Below, piece by piece: positions 1 to 7,849 of a stretch of DNA of 21,083 nt. Source of the stretch: Patescibacteria group bacterium (lineage in GTDB: Bacteria; Patescibacteriota; Minisyncoccia; Phycocordibacterales; GWA1-40-21); contig JAGXAA010000007.1 in assembly GCA_018971765.1 (NCBI GenBank), positions 1 to 21,083 of the forward strand. Direction: 5' to 3'. The first letter of the stretch is position 1, and the number at the start of each line of letters is the position of its first letter. The notes under the pieces were generated by a model. It was given only the letters and a program-made list of their open reading frames with translations. It ran no database searches and was not told where the DNA came from. The translations under genes and the position numbers were made by a program.

Positions 1-1609
1 CGCCTTTCATAAAAAAACCGATGGCGGAAATATTTTTTCCGTCACTTTTTGCGAACGAAATTTCCAGATGATTTTTTTCTTTGCCGAAATTTTTTACTCC
101 CGCGATTTTTAAATTTTCAAAAAGAAAAAGAGGTTTCGGATTGCCCGCGCCGAACGGCGCGAGTTTCTCTACCGAGCCATATATCTCCCAATTCGCGTCA
201 TCAATGGACATTTTTTTATCTATAAAAATTTCTTGAGGCGCGTCATCATCGTTGATTTTAATTTTTTTCAAAACGTTTATTATTTCCGTTTCAAGCAGAT
301 GAATTTTTTCATGGCTTACGCTGAAACCGCCGGAGAGAGAGTGCCCGCCATAGTCTAGAAGAAGTCCTTCCGGCAAAGATTTCATCAAATTTATTAAGCT
401 GACATTCTCCGGCGAACGGCACGAACCTTTCAAAATATTTTCTCCTTCTCTGCCCCAAAGAAACACGGGGCAAAAATTTTCTTGCATCAGAATATTGGCG
501 GCAAGTCCTAAAAGCGACGGTTTCCATTTCGGATTACCGAGCACGATCGCTTCTTTTTTATCTGCGCCGTCCTCGCGCGACGAAAGAGTGTGTCTAATCT
601 CTTTGACCATTGAGGCGACCAGACCTTTTCTTTCGTCATTTATTTTATTTAAATGGATGCTTAATTCGTCAGCCGATATTTCATCGAAAGTCGAAAGCAG
701 TTTGAAAGCATCCATCGGCACGCCCATTCTTGAAGCGGCGTTTATTCGGGGCGAGATTGTGAAACCGATGTCTTCTTCGGTAATATGCTTCTGCTCGACT
801 TTTATTTTTCTCAAAAGTTTCATAAGCCCGACGCGCGGAGATTTTCTCAAGACTTTCAGTCCATAGTAAGCAAAAACTCTGTTCTCTCCGACAAGCGGAA
901 CCATATCGGAGAGCGTGGCGATCCCGACCATATCCAGAAACCATTTCTCCACGCCTTCTTTCATTTGCCAATCAAGATTTTTTTTCACGATTAACGCTTG
1001 AACGAGTTTGAAGACAACGCCCGCTCCGCAAAGCATCTTTTCCGGATATTGACAATCGGATTGTTTGGAATTTAAAATCGCGCACGCTGGCGGAATTTTT
1101 TCCCCAAGCTCGTGATGGTCGGTAATGATGACATCAATTCCCAATTCATTAAGTCGCTCGACTTCTTTTACATCAGCAATTCCGCAGTCAATCGTAAGTA
1201 AAAGTTTCGCTTCGCTTTTTCCGAATTCTTCCACCGCTTCCATATTGAGGCCGAAACCTTCTTCGTGGCGGTGAGGAATATAATTTTCAAAATTGTTAAA
1301 GCTGATTTTTTTGAAAAAGTCGTGGAGAACCACTGCGCCCGGAATTCCGTCCGCGTCATAGTCGCTGTAAATTATTATTTTTTCATTATCGCCAATCGCT
1401 TTCAAAATCCTATCAACTGCCTTCCCCATATCTTTCATCAAAAACGGGTCGTGCGTTCCGCCGTCATAATCAGGATTCAAAAATTTCTCCGCGTCTTCGC
1501 CCGTCTCAATTCCCCGATAAAAAAGCAGTCGCCTCAAAATTTCCGGATACGCTTTTAAATTTTCGTCCGCGTCCCTCGTTATTTCTTTCCGCACGAGATA
1601 TTTTTTCAT
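1..1609 (-). CDS. recJ: Single-stranded-DNA-specific exonuclease RecJ, 3' end cut by window edge
   Basis: Reading the minus strand from the ATG at 1609 gives 536 uninterrupted codons that run off the left edge. The DHH-phosphoesterase signatures are present: SDYDADG near residues 82-88 and TDHHE near 163-167, followed by CGAGVVFKL and later the DHHA1-type segment with LDYGGHSLSGGF. RecJ is a 5'-3' exonuclease on single-stranded DNA that uses Mn/Mg bound by the Asp and His residues seen here, and it acts in recombinational and mismatch repair. Family members are usually about 550-580 aa, so only a few dozen C-terminal residues are missing. It lies 37 bp downstream of the capA-like gene on the same strand but has its own extended -10 element 9 nt from the ATG and no Shine-Dalgarno site. 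Confidence 0.93.
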   Translation of the reverse strand, partial: MKKYLVRKEITRDADENLKAYPEILRRLLFYRGIETGEDAEKFLNPDYDGGTHDPFLMKDMGKAVDRILKAIGDNEKIIIYSDYDADGIPGAVVLHDFFKKISFNNFENYIPHRHEEGFGLNMEAVEEFGKSEAKLLLTIDCGIADVKEVERLNELGIDVIITDHHELGEKIPPACAILNSKQSDCQYPEKMLCGAGVVFKLVQALIVKKNLDWQMKEGVEKWFLDMVGIATLSDMVPLVGENRVFAYYGLKVLRKSPRVGLMKLLRKIKVEQKHITEEDIGFTISPRINAASRMGVPMDAFKLLSTFDEISADELSIHLNKINDERKGLVASMVKEIRHTLSSREDGADKKEAIVLGNPKWKPSLLGLAANILMQENFCPVFLWGREGENILKGSCRSPENVSLINLMKSLPEGLLLDYGGHSLSGGFSVSHEKIHLLETEIINVLKKIKINDDDAPQEIFIDKKMSIDDANWEIYGSVEKLAPFGAGNPKPLFLFENLKIAGVKNFGKEKNHLEISFAKSDGKNISAIGFFMKG

Positions 1610-1618
1610 ACAGCGAAA

Positions 1619-1627
1619 AGTATATCA
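1619..1627 (-). promoter_or_regulatory. Extended -10 promoter of recJ
   Basis: The minus strand reads TGATATACT, an extended -10 (TGn plus TATACT). The hexamer ends 9 nt before the recJ ATG, which predicts a leader of about 0-3 nt. I see no good -35, as expected for an extended -10 promoter. Confidence 0.6.
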
Positions 1628-1646
1628 CGCCGTCAAGATGATTTTG

Positions 1647-2732
1647 TCATTCAGACGAATTCGTTTCAAGCTCCGGCTGATAGTGTTTGTTTATCACAAT
1701 TTTATCACTAGACACTTCTGTGATTTTTTTATTTTCCACTGTCGCTTTGAGCGCCACGCCTTCCATCGTTTCTTTGGAAAAATGCTGGTCAAAGACGAAA
1801 TTGCCCAGGCTGTAAGCTATGTATTTATCTTTATAAACTTCTATCGGCTCCACGACATGAGGGTGATGTCCGACGACCAAATCGGCTCCGTAGTCAATGG
1901 CTTTATGGGCGACGGATTTTTGGTAAGCGTTCGGCTCTTTTTTGTATTCGTCGCCGAAGTGGAAAGATACTATCACGATGTCGTTTTCAGCTTTGGCTTT
2001 TTCTATTCCCGATTTTAATTTTTCATCTGAAATAATCGCAATGCCCGCCGTATTCTCTCCCGCTTCAAGGTATCCTTTCCCAAACTCGCTGAAAGCGAGA
2101 TAAGCAATCTTGGTGTCGCCTGCCGTAATCTTTTTTACTTCATAAGCTTCTTCCTTGTTATTTCCTCCGCCTGAATATATTATCCCCGCGTTATTCAAGT
2201 TTTGAAAAGTGTCTTTCATCGCCGTTCTCCCCCAATCGCCGATGTGATTATTGGCGACCGACAAAATGCCGAACCCGGCTTCTTTCAAAGATTTCGCGGA
2301 GCGTGGATTCATCCTAAATGAATAAATTGAACCCGCCAAAGTTCCCCTGTCAGAAATTGGCCCTTCCAAATTTCCAAATAGAATATCAAAACTGTTGAGA
2401 TAATTTTTCACCTTTTCAAAAGGAAAAATATAATCGCTGTTGCCGTATTTCTCCACGCTACTTTTAATTCCTCTATCGAGCATAATGTCTCCAACGAATC
2501 CGAGAGTCAATCTCTTCGGCGCGGAATAGGTTTTTTTCGTTTCGTCATATCGCTTTAAAGCGACGAGCCCCGCTATCTGCGCCTCTTTCTGCGGCCCGCC
2601 GTTTGTGGCGATAATCAAATTGCTGTCGGCGAGACGCGGTCCGTATTTGACGGAAAAGAAAAGAACGAAGATCAAAGCCGTAAATTTTAAAAAGAAAAAG
2701 AAACCCTTTTTGTCAAAATTAGATTCTCCCAT
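1647..2732 (-). CDS. CapA-family (PGA_cap) metallophosphatase-like protein, membrane anchored
   Basis: 361 aa. Residues about 10-28 form one hydrophobic segment after a charged N-terminus, so the protein is probably anchored with its catalytic domain outside the cytoplasm. The domain has the CapA/PGA-synthesis-associated metallophosphatase motifs in order: GDIMLDR (about 81), GNLEGP (about 120), SVANNHIGDWG (about 158), VSFHFGDEY, GHHPHVVEP and SLGNFVFDQ. CapA/PgsA proteins are linked to poly-gamma-glutamate capsule synthesis, but many homologues lie outside capsule operons. No capB, capC or ligase neighbour is present, so a general cell-surface hydrolase role is equally possible. The start is 44 nt from the divergently transcribed HIT gene, with a TAAAAT -10-like hexamer 7 nt upstream and no Shine-Dalgarno site. 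Confidence 0.85.
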   Translation of the reverse strand: MGESNFDKKGFFFFLKFTALIFVLFFSVKYGPRLADSNLIIATNGGPQKEAQIAGLVALKRYDETKKTYSAPKRLTLGFVGDIMLDRGIKSSVEKYGNSDYIFPFEKVKNYLNSFDILFGNLEGPISDRGTLAGSIYSFRMNPRSAKSLKEAGFGILSVANNHIGDWGRTAMKDTFQNLNNAGIIYSGGGNNKEEAYEVKKITAGDTKIAYLAFSEFGKGYLEAGENTAGIAIISDEKLKSGIEKAKAENDIVIVSFHFGDEYKKEPNAYQKSVAHKAIDYGADLVVGHHPHVVEPIEVYKDKYIAYSLGNFVFDQHFSKETMEGVALKATVENKKITEVSSDKIVINKHYQPELETNSSE

Positions 2733-2739
2733 AAGTTGG

Positions 2740-2745
2740 ATTTTA
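2740..2745 (-). promoter_or_regulatory. -10 element of the capA-like gene
   Basis: TAAAAT on the minus strand, 7 nt from the ATG at 2732, which would give a leaderless mRNA. No convincing -35. It lies inside the 43-bp divergent intergenic region shared with the HIT gene. Confidence 0.4.
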
Positions 2746-2763
2746 ATTGCCTAAATTTTAGCA

Positions 2764-2769
2764 TATAAT
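2764..2769 (+). promoter_or_regulatory. -10 element of the HIT gene
   Basis: A perfect TATAAT ends 6 nt before the HIT ATG, so transcription starting 7 nt downstream would begin on the A of the start codon. No clear -35 is visible, and there is no Shine-Dalgarno site. Confidence 0.65.
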
Positions 2770-2775
2770 ATCCTG

Positions 2776-3171
2776 ATGAACGAATGCATATTTTGCAAAA
2801 TAATAAAAGGCGAGATACCGGCGGAGAAAATTTATGAAGATGATGAAATTCTCGCTTTTTTGGATATTAAGCCCGTGAATCCAGGACATACGCTTGTCAT
2901 ACCGAAAAAGCATTATGAAAAAATGGAAGCTGCTCCGGATGAGGTCGTAGCGGATATTTTTATCGGCGCAAAAAAACTGATGAAAACAATTAAAGAAGCG
3001 ATGTCCGCCGATTTCGTCGCGCTTTCAGTCGTCGGAATAGATGTCCCTCATTTTCATATTCATCTCATTCCCCGATATTTCAACGATAAAATGCCCGTCT
3101 TCTGGCCGAAGAAAGAATACAGAAAAGGAGAGAAAGAAACAGTCGCGGAGAAAATCAAAATATTTTTATGA
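2776..3171 (+). CDS. HIT-family (histidine triad) nucleotide hydrolase
   Basis: 131 aa, the usual size for a single-domain HIT protein. It starts with the typical CIFCKIIKGEIPAEKIYED segment and has ALLDIKPVNPGHTLVIPKKH-like HIT strands (here LAFLDIKPVNPGHTLVIPKK) and the catalytic triad HFHIHLIPR near residues 97-105, with the nucleotidyl-binding His as the middle His. HinT-type enzymes hydrolyse nucleoside phosphoramidates such as AMP-lysine in the cytosol, and the physiological substrate cannot be told from sequence. Two Cys near the N-terminus (C4, C7) resemble the zinc-binding half of some HIT proteins. It is transcribed divergently from the capA-like gene and convergently with the M19-like gene. 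Confidence 0.93.
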   Translation: MNECIFCKIIKGEIPAEKIYEDDEILAFLDIKPVNPGHTLVIPKKHYEKMEAAPDEVVADIFIGAKKLMKTIKEAMSADFVALSVVGIDVPHFHIHLIPRYFNDKMPVFWPKKEYRKGEKETVAEKIKIFL

Positions 3172-3188
3172 TTTTTTCTGCCGTCAAA

Positions 3189-3225
3189 TAAAAAACCGCC
3201 GAAAAGTTTAAAAACTTTTCGGCGG
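3189..3225 (-). terminator. Rho-independent terminator of the M19-like gene
   Basis: A perfect 13-bp stem (CCGCCGAAAAGTT at 3196-3208, partner 3213-3225) with a 4-nt loop. On the minus strand it is followed by a run of six T (complement of 3190-3195), so it terminates the leftward gene ending at 3260. The plus side has no T tract, so it is at best a weak stop for the HIT gene. Confidence 0.88.
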
Positions 3226-3259
3226 GTCGCTATTAAAAAAATTCCACTGCATGTATGTA

Positions 3260-4288
3260 TTAGGCAGGCAATGCTCGATTAAAGAAATCGAACATATTTT
3301 GCCCAATTATTTTTTTTATTTGGTCATTTGTAAAATGACCTTGAACAAAGCCTATGTAAGGATCAGTGAAACCTGCTTCATCGCGCAAGTCTTTGTAAAT
3401 TTTTTGCATCAGATCCGGTCCCTCATAGATATTTTCAGGATATCTAATCCCTTGAATATCCAGAGGGTCAAGCCAAGGACGCAACTTTTTTATCCCTTCC
3501 TCTGCCTCCTTCAGTGTCCTTTTTACATAGACACTATCAGTACCTATGCAAACATTATTCTCCCCGCATATTTTTAACGCGTGAGATAAATGTCGAATAA
3601 ACGGGTTGATGGAATTATCTCTTTCATCCAAATTGAAGGTGATGGTTGTAATTCCAACCACACCTTCCAATCTGATAATACCCTTCATTGCCTCATCCGA
3701 GATATTTCTCAGATGATGAGACACGGAAACACACCCGCCGTGTGAAGCCATGATTTGACAATCAATACGATTCTCTTCGATGAAAGAAATCGCATCAATC
3801 ATCGTCTGGTGTCCGGCATGGGACACATCAATAATCATCCCGGCCTCGGCGTACCTCCTTATGAGATTACGGCCGTCTTCAGTCAGACCAATCTCGGCAT
3901 TTGCAAAACCGCTCCCGTACTGATTTTGCCCATAATAGGCAATGGCCATAATTCGAATCCCAGCCTCAAAAAGAGCCTCGGGTTCTGCGTCTGACGGAGT
4001 GTTTTGGAGTCCTAAAACTACTCCCGTCTGTTTGTTGTTTGTCGCCTCCACTAAGTCAGAGAAACCAAACACAAGACGCAATCTCTCTTGGTTGATTATT
4101 GAATTCTTAAATCCCCCCACCTTGTCGAGCGTCTCTTTCATGGTCAGGGGGCGACCACCTTTTTTATTTTCTAGTGGCACAGTCGGAGGTGTCGCGGTGG
4201 CAACACCAAAATTTAACATCAAATCTTTTTGAGCGAGGGGATCCTTTCCTCTCTCGCCCAAAAAACAACACGCATCTCCAATAAGCAT
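3260..4288 (-). CDS. Peptidase M19 (membrane/renal dipeptidase)-like protein with altered metal site
   Basis: 342 aa. The M19 core is recognisable: GLTEDGRNLIRRYAEAGM (about 133-150) running into IDVSHAG, then MASHGG with HLRNISDE downstream (compare the family's SHSxA...RNxxDE), and VCIGTDSVY near the position of the family's GGDFDG. Members are zinc dipeptidases. Two zinc-site elements of characterised enzymes are not evident: the N-terminal HxD (here the protein opens MLIGDACCFLG) and the bridging Glu of the EGG motif (here LGLQN). It may be inactive or metal-divergent. Unlike most genes in the window it has a canonical Shine-Dalgarno AGGAGG 6 nt before the ATG and a longer leader, and it is a single-gene unit closed by its own terminator, which could reflect acquisition. 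Confidence 0.8.
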   Translation of the reverse strand: MLIGDACCFLGERGKDPLAQKDLMLNFGVATATPPTVPLENKKGGRPLTMKETLDKVGGFKNSIINQERLRLVFGFSDLVEATNNKQTGVVLGLQNTPSDAEPEALFEAGIRIMAIAYYGQNQYGSGFANAEIGLTEDGRNLIRRYAEAGMIIDVSHAGHQTMIDAISFIEENRIDCQIMASHGGCVSVSHHLRNISDEAMKGIIRLEGVVGITTITFNLDERDNSINPFIRHLSHALKICGENNVCIGTDSVYVKRTLKEAEEGIKKLRPWLDPLDIQGIRYPENIYEGPDLMQKIYKDLRDEAGFTDPYIGFVQGHFTNDQIKKIIGQNMFDFFNRALPA

Positions 4289-4294
4289 AACAAC

Positions 4295-4300
4295 CTCCTT
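4295..4300 (-). promoter_or_regulatory. Shine-Dalgarno site of the M19-like gene
   Basis: Minus strand AGGAGG with a 6-nt spacer to the ATG at 4288. This fixes the start and is one of only three strong Shine-Dalgarno sites in the window. Confidence 0.85.
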
Positions 4301-4323
4301 TTTTCAAAATCTCAACGAACTAT

Positions 4324-4337
4324 TCGGAACATTCCGA
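4324..4337 (-). promoter_or_regulatory. Palindrome between promoter and RBS of the M19-like gene
   Basis: TCGGAACATTCCGA is a perfect inverted repeat with 6-bp arms and a 2-bp centre. It lies just downstream of the predicted -10 of the M19-like gene, where a repressor would block transcription. Operator function is inference. Confidence 0.35.
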
Positions 4338-4345
4338 GCATTAAT

Positions 4346-4374
4346 ATCTAAGCATAAAAATATCTAAAAGTCAA
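4346..4374 (-). promoter_or_regulatory. Possible promoter of the M19-like gene
   Basis: On the minus strand TTGACT (4369-4374) is separated by 17 bp from TTAGAT (4346-4351). The -35 is good and the -10 is poor. The predicted leader is about 50 nt, in contrast to the leaderless neighbours. Confidence 0.4.
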
Positions 4375-4426
4375 ATTTTCTTTTTCCGACATTAGACGGC
4401 GGCCTTTTCGTGCAAGATCAAGACCG

Positions 4427-4455
4427 TTGGGACTATTTTCCCTTTCTGATATAAT
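4427..4455 (+). promoter_or_regulatory. Promoter of the pilB operon
   Basis: TTGGGA (4427-4432), 17 bp, then TATAAT (4450-4455), with an extended -10 TG at 4447-4448. The predicted start is about 4462, 5 nt before the pilB ATG, so the message is almost leaderless. Confidence 0.75.
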
Positions 4456-4466
4456 AGAAATAAAAT

Positions 4467-6224
4467 ATGCGCATTGAGGAAAAAAAATTAAAGGAATTCA
4501 TTTTGGACTCGGGGCTGGTGTCGCGAGTTGACTATGAAAATGCCGAAGAAGAGACTAAAAAGAGCGGACTGAACATAGAAAAAGCGCTCATATCCAAAAA
4601 CCTGATTACCGATGACGACCTCCGTCGCATCAAAGCGTACATCTTGGGCATTCCCTTTGTCGATCTCAACGGCCAGAAAATTGATTTTGAAATATTGTCA
4701 ATGATACCGGAACCGGTCGCGCGAAAAAACAACATTATCGCTTTCAACAAAAAAGACGGGTCTCTTGAGGTGGCGATGCTCAACACCGACGACCTTGCCG
4801 CCATTGAATTCATCAAGAAAAAAGTCGGGCTTAAAATTTTGCCGCGCCTCACGAACAACGATTCAATCAAGAACGCGATCTTGCAATATCAAAAAAGCCT
4901 CAAGGCGGAATTCGGGGACATAATACAAAAAGAGGCGCTTTCCCTTAAAACATTGACTGAAGATTCCGAAGGGGCGGGCGGGGGGCAGGAAGCCGATTTG
5001 AAAAAACTGGCCGAAGATGTGCCTGTGGTGCGAATAGTCGACACTCTTTTGAAACACGCCATAATCCAGAACGCTTCGGATATTCACATCGAGCGGCTTG
5101 AAAATCAAGTCTTGATAAGATACAGAATTGACGGAATCCTCCACGACGCGATGGTCCTTCCGAAAAATGTCGGCGAAAGCATCACCGCGAGAATTAAAGT
5201 CCTTTCCAGTCTGAAATTGGACGAGAAAAGATTGCCTCAAGACGGCCGTTTCAAAGTTGAAATGAACAAAGAAAAAGTTTCTTTCAGAGTTTCCATAATC
5301 CCGACGCATTTCGGCGAAAAAACGGTTATGAGACTTTTACGGGAAGACGTGTCGGGCTTCACTCTTGAAGGCATCGGATTTCACGGCGAGGGACTGGAAA
5401 AAATCCATTGCGCCACCAAACAGGCGAACGGAATGATACTTACCACGGGACCTACGGGCTCGGGCAAGACCACGACTCTTTACACGATACTGGACATATT
5501 AAACACTCCCGATGTCAATATTTCCACCATTGAGGACCCGATTGAATATCAGATGTCGAGAATCAATCAGACTCAGGTGAAGCCGGAAATAGGTTTTTCG
5601 TTCTCAAGCGGACTCCGCTCTCTCGTCAGGCAAGACCCCGATATTATTATGGTCGGAGAAATAAGGGACGGCGAGACGGCCTCGCTCGCGATCAACGCCG
5701 CTCTCACGGGACACCTTGTCTTGTCAACGCTTCACACCAATTCCGCCGCCGGAGCGATACCCCGACTGATTGACATGAAAATAGAGCCGTTTCTTCTGGT
5801 GTCAACAATCAATGTCGTCATCGGCCAGCGCTTGGTGAGAAAATTATGCTCGGCGAAAGAAAAATATTTTCTCTCGAGAGCCGAATTGGAATCCCTTGGA
5901 AAGACCGTCGATATGGATCGCGTGCTAGGCTTCTTGAAGGAAGAAAAGGTCGTCGGAGCGGAAGCTTCTTGGGAGACGATTCCTTTTTATAAACCTAAAC
6001 CTTCCGCGGAATGCGCCGACGGATACGGCGGACGCGTCGGCATACACGAAACGCTTAAAATGTCGGCGGCCGTCAGGGAACTGATTATGAACGGCAAAAC
6101 ATCCGAAGATATTGAAAAGCAGGCGAAGAAAGAAGGAATGATGACGATGGTCGAAGACGGAATTTTCAAAGCGGCGCAGGGCATCACCACCATAGAGGAA
6201 GTCTTAAGGGTGGTGACGGAGTGA
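4467..6224 (+). CDS. pilB: Type IV pilus / type II secretion assembly ATPase PilB (GspE)
   Basis: 585 aa. The N-terminal MshEN/GspE-N region (residues 1-150) is followed by the ATPase core: a DIHIER segment (205-210), Walker A GPTGSGKTT (328-336), the Asp box around IEDPIEYQ, Walker B IIMVGEIRDGET (393-404) and the His box TGHLVLSTLHTNSA (414-427). PilB is the cytoplasmic hexameric motor that drives pilin polymerisation on PilC. The tetracysteine zinc motif usual between the His box and the C-terminal GRVGI segment is degraded: only C461 and C516 remain. It is the first gene of an apparent operon with a membrane protein, pilC and a prepilin. There is no Shine-Dalgarno site, and the -10 lies 11 nt upstream. 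Confidence 0.94.
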   Translation: MRIEEKKLKEFILDSGLVSRVDYENAEEETKKSGLNIEKALISKNLITDDDLRRIKAYILGIPFVDLNGQKIDFEILSMIPEPVARKNNIIAFNKKDGSLEVAMLNTDDLAAIEFIKKKVGLKILPRLTNNDSIKNAILQYQKSLKAEFGDIIQKEALSLKTLTEDSEGAGGGQEADLKKLAEDVPVVRIVDTLLKHAIIQNASDIHIERLENQVLIRYRIDGILHDAMVLPKNVGESITARIKVLSSLKLDEKRLPQDGRFKVEMNKEKVSFRVSIIPTHFGEKTVMRLLREDVSGFTLEGIGFHGEGLEKIHCATKQANGMILTTGPTGSGKTTTLYTILDILNTPDVNISTIEDPIEYQMSRINQTQVKPEIGFSFSSGLRSLVRQDPDIIMVGEIRDGETASLAINAALTGHLVLSTLHTNSAAGAIPRLIDMKIEPFLLVSTINVVIGQRLVRKLCSAKEKYFLSRAELESLGKTVDMDRVLGFLKEEKVVGAEASWETIPFYKPKPSAECADGYGGRVGIHETLKMSAAVRELIMNGKTSEDIEKQAKKEGMMTMVEDGIFKAAQGITTIEEVLRVVTE

Positions 6225-6255
6225 GTTGTTTATCAATTTAAATAAAAAAATTAAA

Positions 6256-6645
6256 ATGATTTTAGACACAATTTTGGGAATATGTTTTTTAGTTTTGCTG
6301 CCCGCTTGGTGGGTTTTTGCAAATGACACGCCGCTGACGCTAATGTTGCCATTTATGTTCTATGGAATAATCCTGCTTTTAAACTCTCGTAAAAAAATTG
6401 AAGCAGATCATAAAACAACGGCTCGAAATTTAGAATTAGTCTTGGCAACATCGGTAGCGATAGTTTTTTTATTTTTTAATTCATTTGCCAGATTTTTGGG
6501 GTACTTTTTTGCGTACTTTGGATTTGGAGAAGGTCTTGGGTTCGGAGGAGCATTGCTTATATCTATGCTTAGTTCTTTGTTTTTTGTCGCCGCGGTAATT
6601 TTAGGATTGCTAAGATTAAAGAGAAACAAATATGCCAAAATTTAA
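6256..6645 (+). CDS. Small polytopic membrane protein in the pil operon, function unknown
   Basis: 129 aa from the ATG at 6256. A TTG at 6226, one base after the pilB stop, would add ten residues (FINLNKKIK). The protein is strongly hydrophobic with about four transmembrane segments (roughly 3-22, 27-43, 60-80, 95-120), a basic cytoplasmic-looking loop after the second (NSRKKIEADHK) and a basic C-terminus (LRLKRNKYAKI). I do not recognise the family. It overlaps the pilC start by 14 nt, which argues for co-translation. It is more AT-rich and uses more TTA/TTT codons than pilB and pilC, which suggests it was inserted into an ancestral pilB-pilC pair. It could be an accessory platform or immunity-like membrane protein, but nothing in the sequence decides. 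Confidence 0.7.
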   Translation: MILDTILGICFLVLLPAWWVFANDTPLTLMLPFMFYGIILLLNSRKKIEADHKTTARNLELVLATSVAIVFLFFNSFARFLGYFFAYFGFGEGLGFGGALLISMLSSLFFVAAVILGLLRLKRNKYAKI

Positions 6646-7849
6646 TTTCAAAGCGGTAAAGCCATCGGGAGAAACTTATGAAGGTTCGCGTGAATCGGCG
6701 GATAAATTTTCTCTTTACAAAGAAGTTAAGAACGAAGGGGACACCGTGGTAAGCGCCTTTGAAGAAAAAATCGGCAGAAATCGCCTACTTTCAAGAGCGC
6801 GCTCTCTCTTAGGCAGAATCACGATGCGTGAAAAAATAATCTTTGCCAAAAATTTGGGAGCGATGCTTAAAGCCGGCCTTTCTTTGTCGCGATCATTGTC
6901 CATAATAGAAAGGCAGACAAGAAACAAACGGCTCAAAAATGTAACCGCTTCTTTGAGCTCGGATGTGAGCCGAGGCAAAACATTGAGCGAAGCGATGAAA
7001 GAGCATCCTGATGTTTTTTCCAATCTCCTGATATCGATGGTCGGAGCGGGAGAAGAAAGCGGAAGTTTGTCCGAGTCTCTGGCGATAGTGAGCGTCCAAA
7101 TGGACAACTCTTACAAACTTCAGAAAAAAGTCAAAGGCGCTATGATATATCCCGCCATCATAATGACGGTAATGCTCATAATCGGAATTCTTATGCTTAT
7201 TTATGTGGTGCCGGGACTGACAAACACTTTCAAAGAAGTCAAAGCGGAACTTCCTTTGAGCACGAGAAGCGTCATCTTCGCGAGCGACTTGATTAAAGAT
7301 AACGCGATTTATGTTTTTTTGGGAATAATATTGATCGCAGGGTTTTTGTACTCATGGACACGCACGGACAAAGGCCGCAAATCGCTTGATTTCTTGATAC
7401 TAAAAATGCCGATCATCTCAACCATCATCAAAGAAACGAATTCCGCGAGGACGACTCGCACCCTATCTTCCCTTCTTTCCGCCGGAGTGCCGGTCGCTCA
7501 AGCGCTGAATATCACGGGCGATGTCATTCAAAATCATTATTACAAAAAGGTGCTGAAAGAATCGCAGTCAAGCGTGGAGAAAGGAGAAAACATATCGTCC
7601 GTCTTCATCAAAAACAGCCGTCTCTACCCCATTTTTGTCGGCGAAATGATCAATGTCGGCGAAGAGACCGGCAATATGTCGAATATGCTTATGGAGGTCG
7701 CTCTTTTTTATGAAAACGAAGTGAGCCAAAAAACAAAAGATATGTCCACGATAATCGAGCCGTTTCTTATGGTTTTTATCGGAGCGGTTGTCGGATTTTT
7801 TGCCATATCGATGATAACTCCGATGTATTCCGTAATGAACAATATATGA
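6632..7849 (+). CDS. pilC: Type IV pilus inner-membrane platform protein PilC (GspF)
   Basis: 405 aa, the standard length. It contains two T2SSF repeats: the first around FAKNLGAMLKAGLSLSRSL (about 70-190) and the second around TRTLSSLLSAGVPVAQAL (about 270-390), each with the ES/GEESGSL or GEETGNM signature. Three hydrophobic helices lie near 170-190, 220-240 and 375-397. PilC forms the membrane platform on which PilB acts to extract and stack pilins. It opens with the MPKFNFKAVKPSGE segment typical of the family. Its start overlaps the upstream membrane gene by 14 nt, and its TGA stop overlaps the next ATG (ATGA), so the four genes are translationally coupled. Confidence 0.94.
   Translation: MPKFNFKAVKPSGETYEGSRESADKFSLYKEVKNEGDTVVSAFEEKIGRNRLLSRARSLLGRITMREKIIFAKNLGAMLKAGLSLSRSLSIIERQTRNKRLKNVTASLSSDVSRGKTLSEAMKEHPDVFSNLLISMVGAGEESGSLSESLAIVSVQMDNSYKLQKKVKGAMIYPAIIMTVMLIIGILMLIYVVPGLTNTFKEVKAELPLSTRSVIFASDLIKDNAIYVFLGIILIAGFLYSWTRTDKGRKSLDFLILKMPIISTIIKETNSARTTRTLSSLLSAGVPVAQALNITGDVIQNHYYKKVLKESQSSVEKGENISSVFIKNSRLYPIFVGEMINVGEETGNMSNMLMEVALFYENEVSQKTKDMSTIIEPFLMVFIGAVVGFFAISMITPMYSVMNNI

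Noticed and set aside
6222..7849. Recoding of UGA as glycine (Gracilibacteria/SR1 code)
   Set aside because: pilB and pilC end naturally at TGA at family-standard lengths, so TGA is a stop here.
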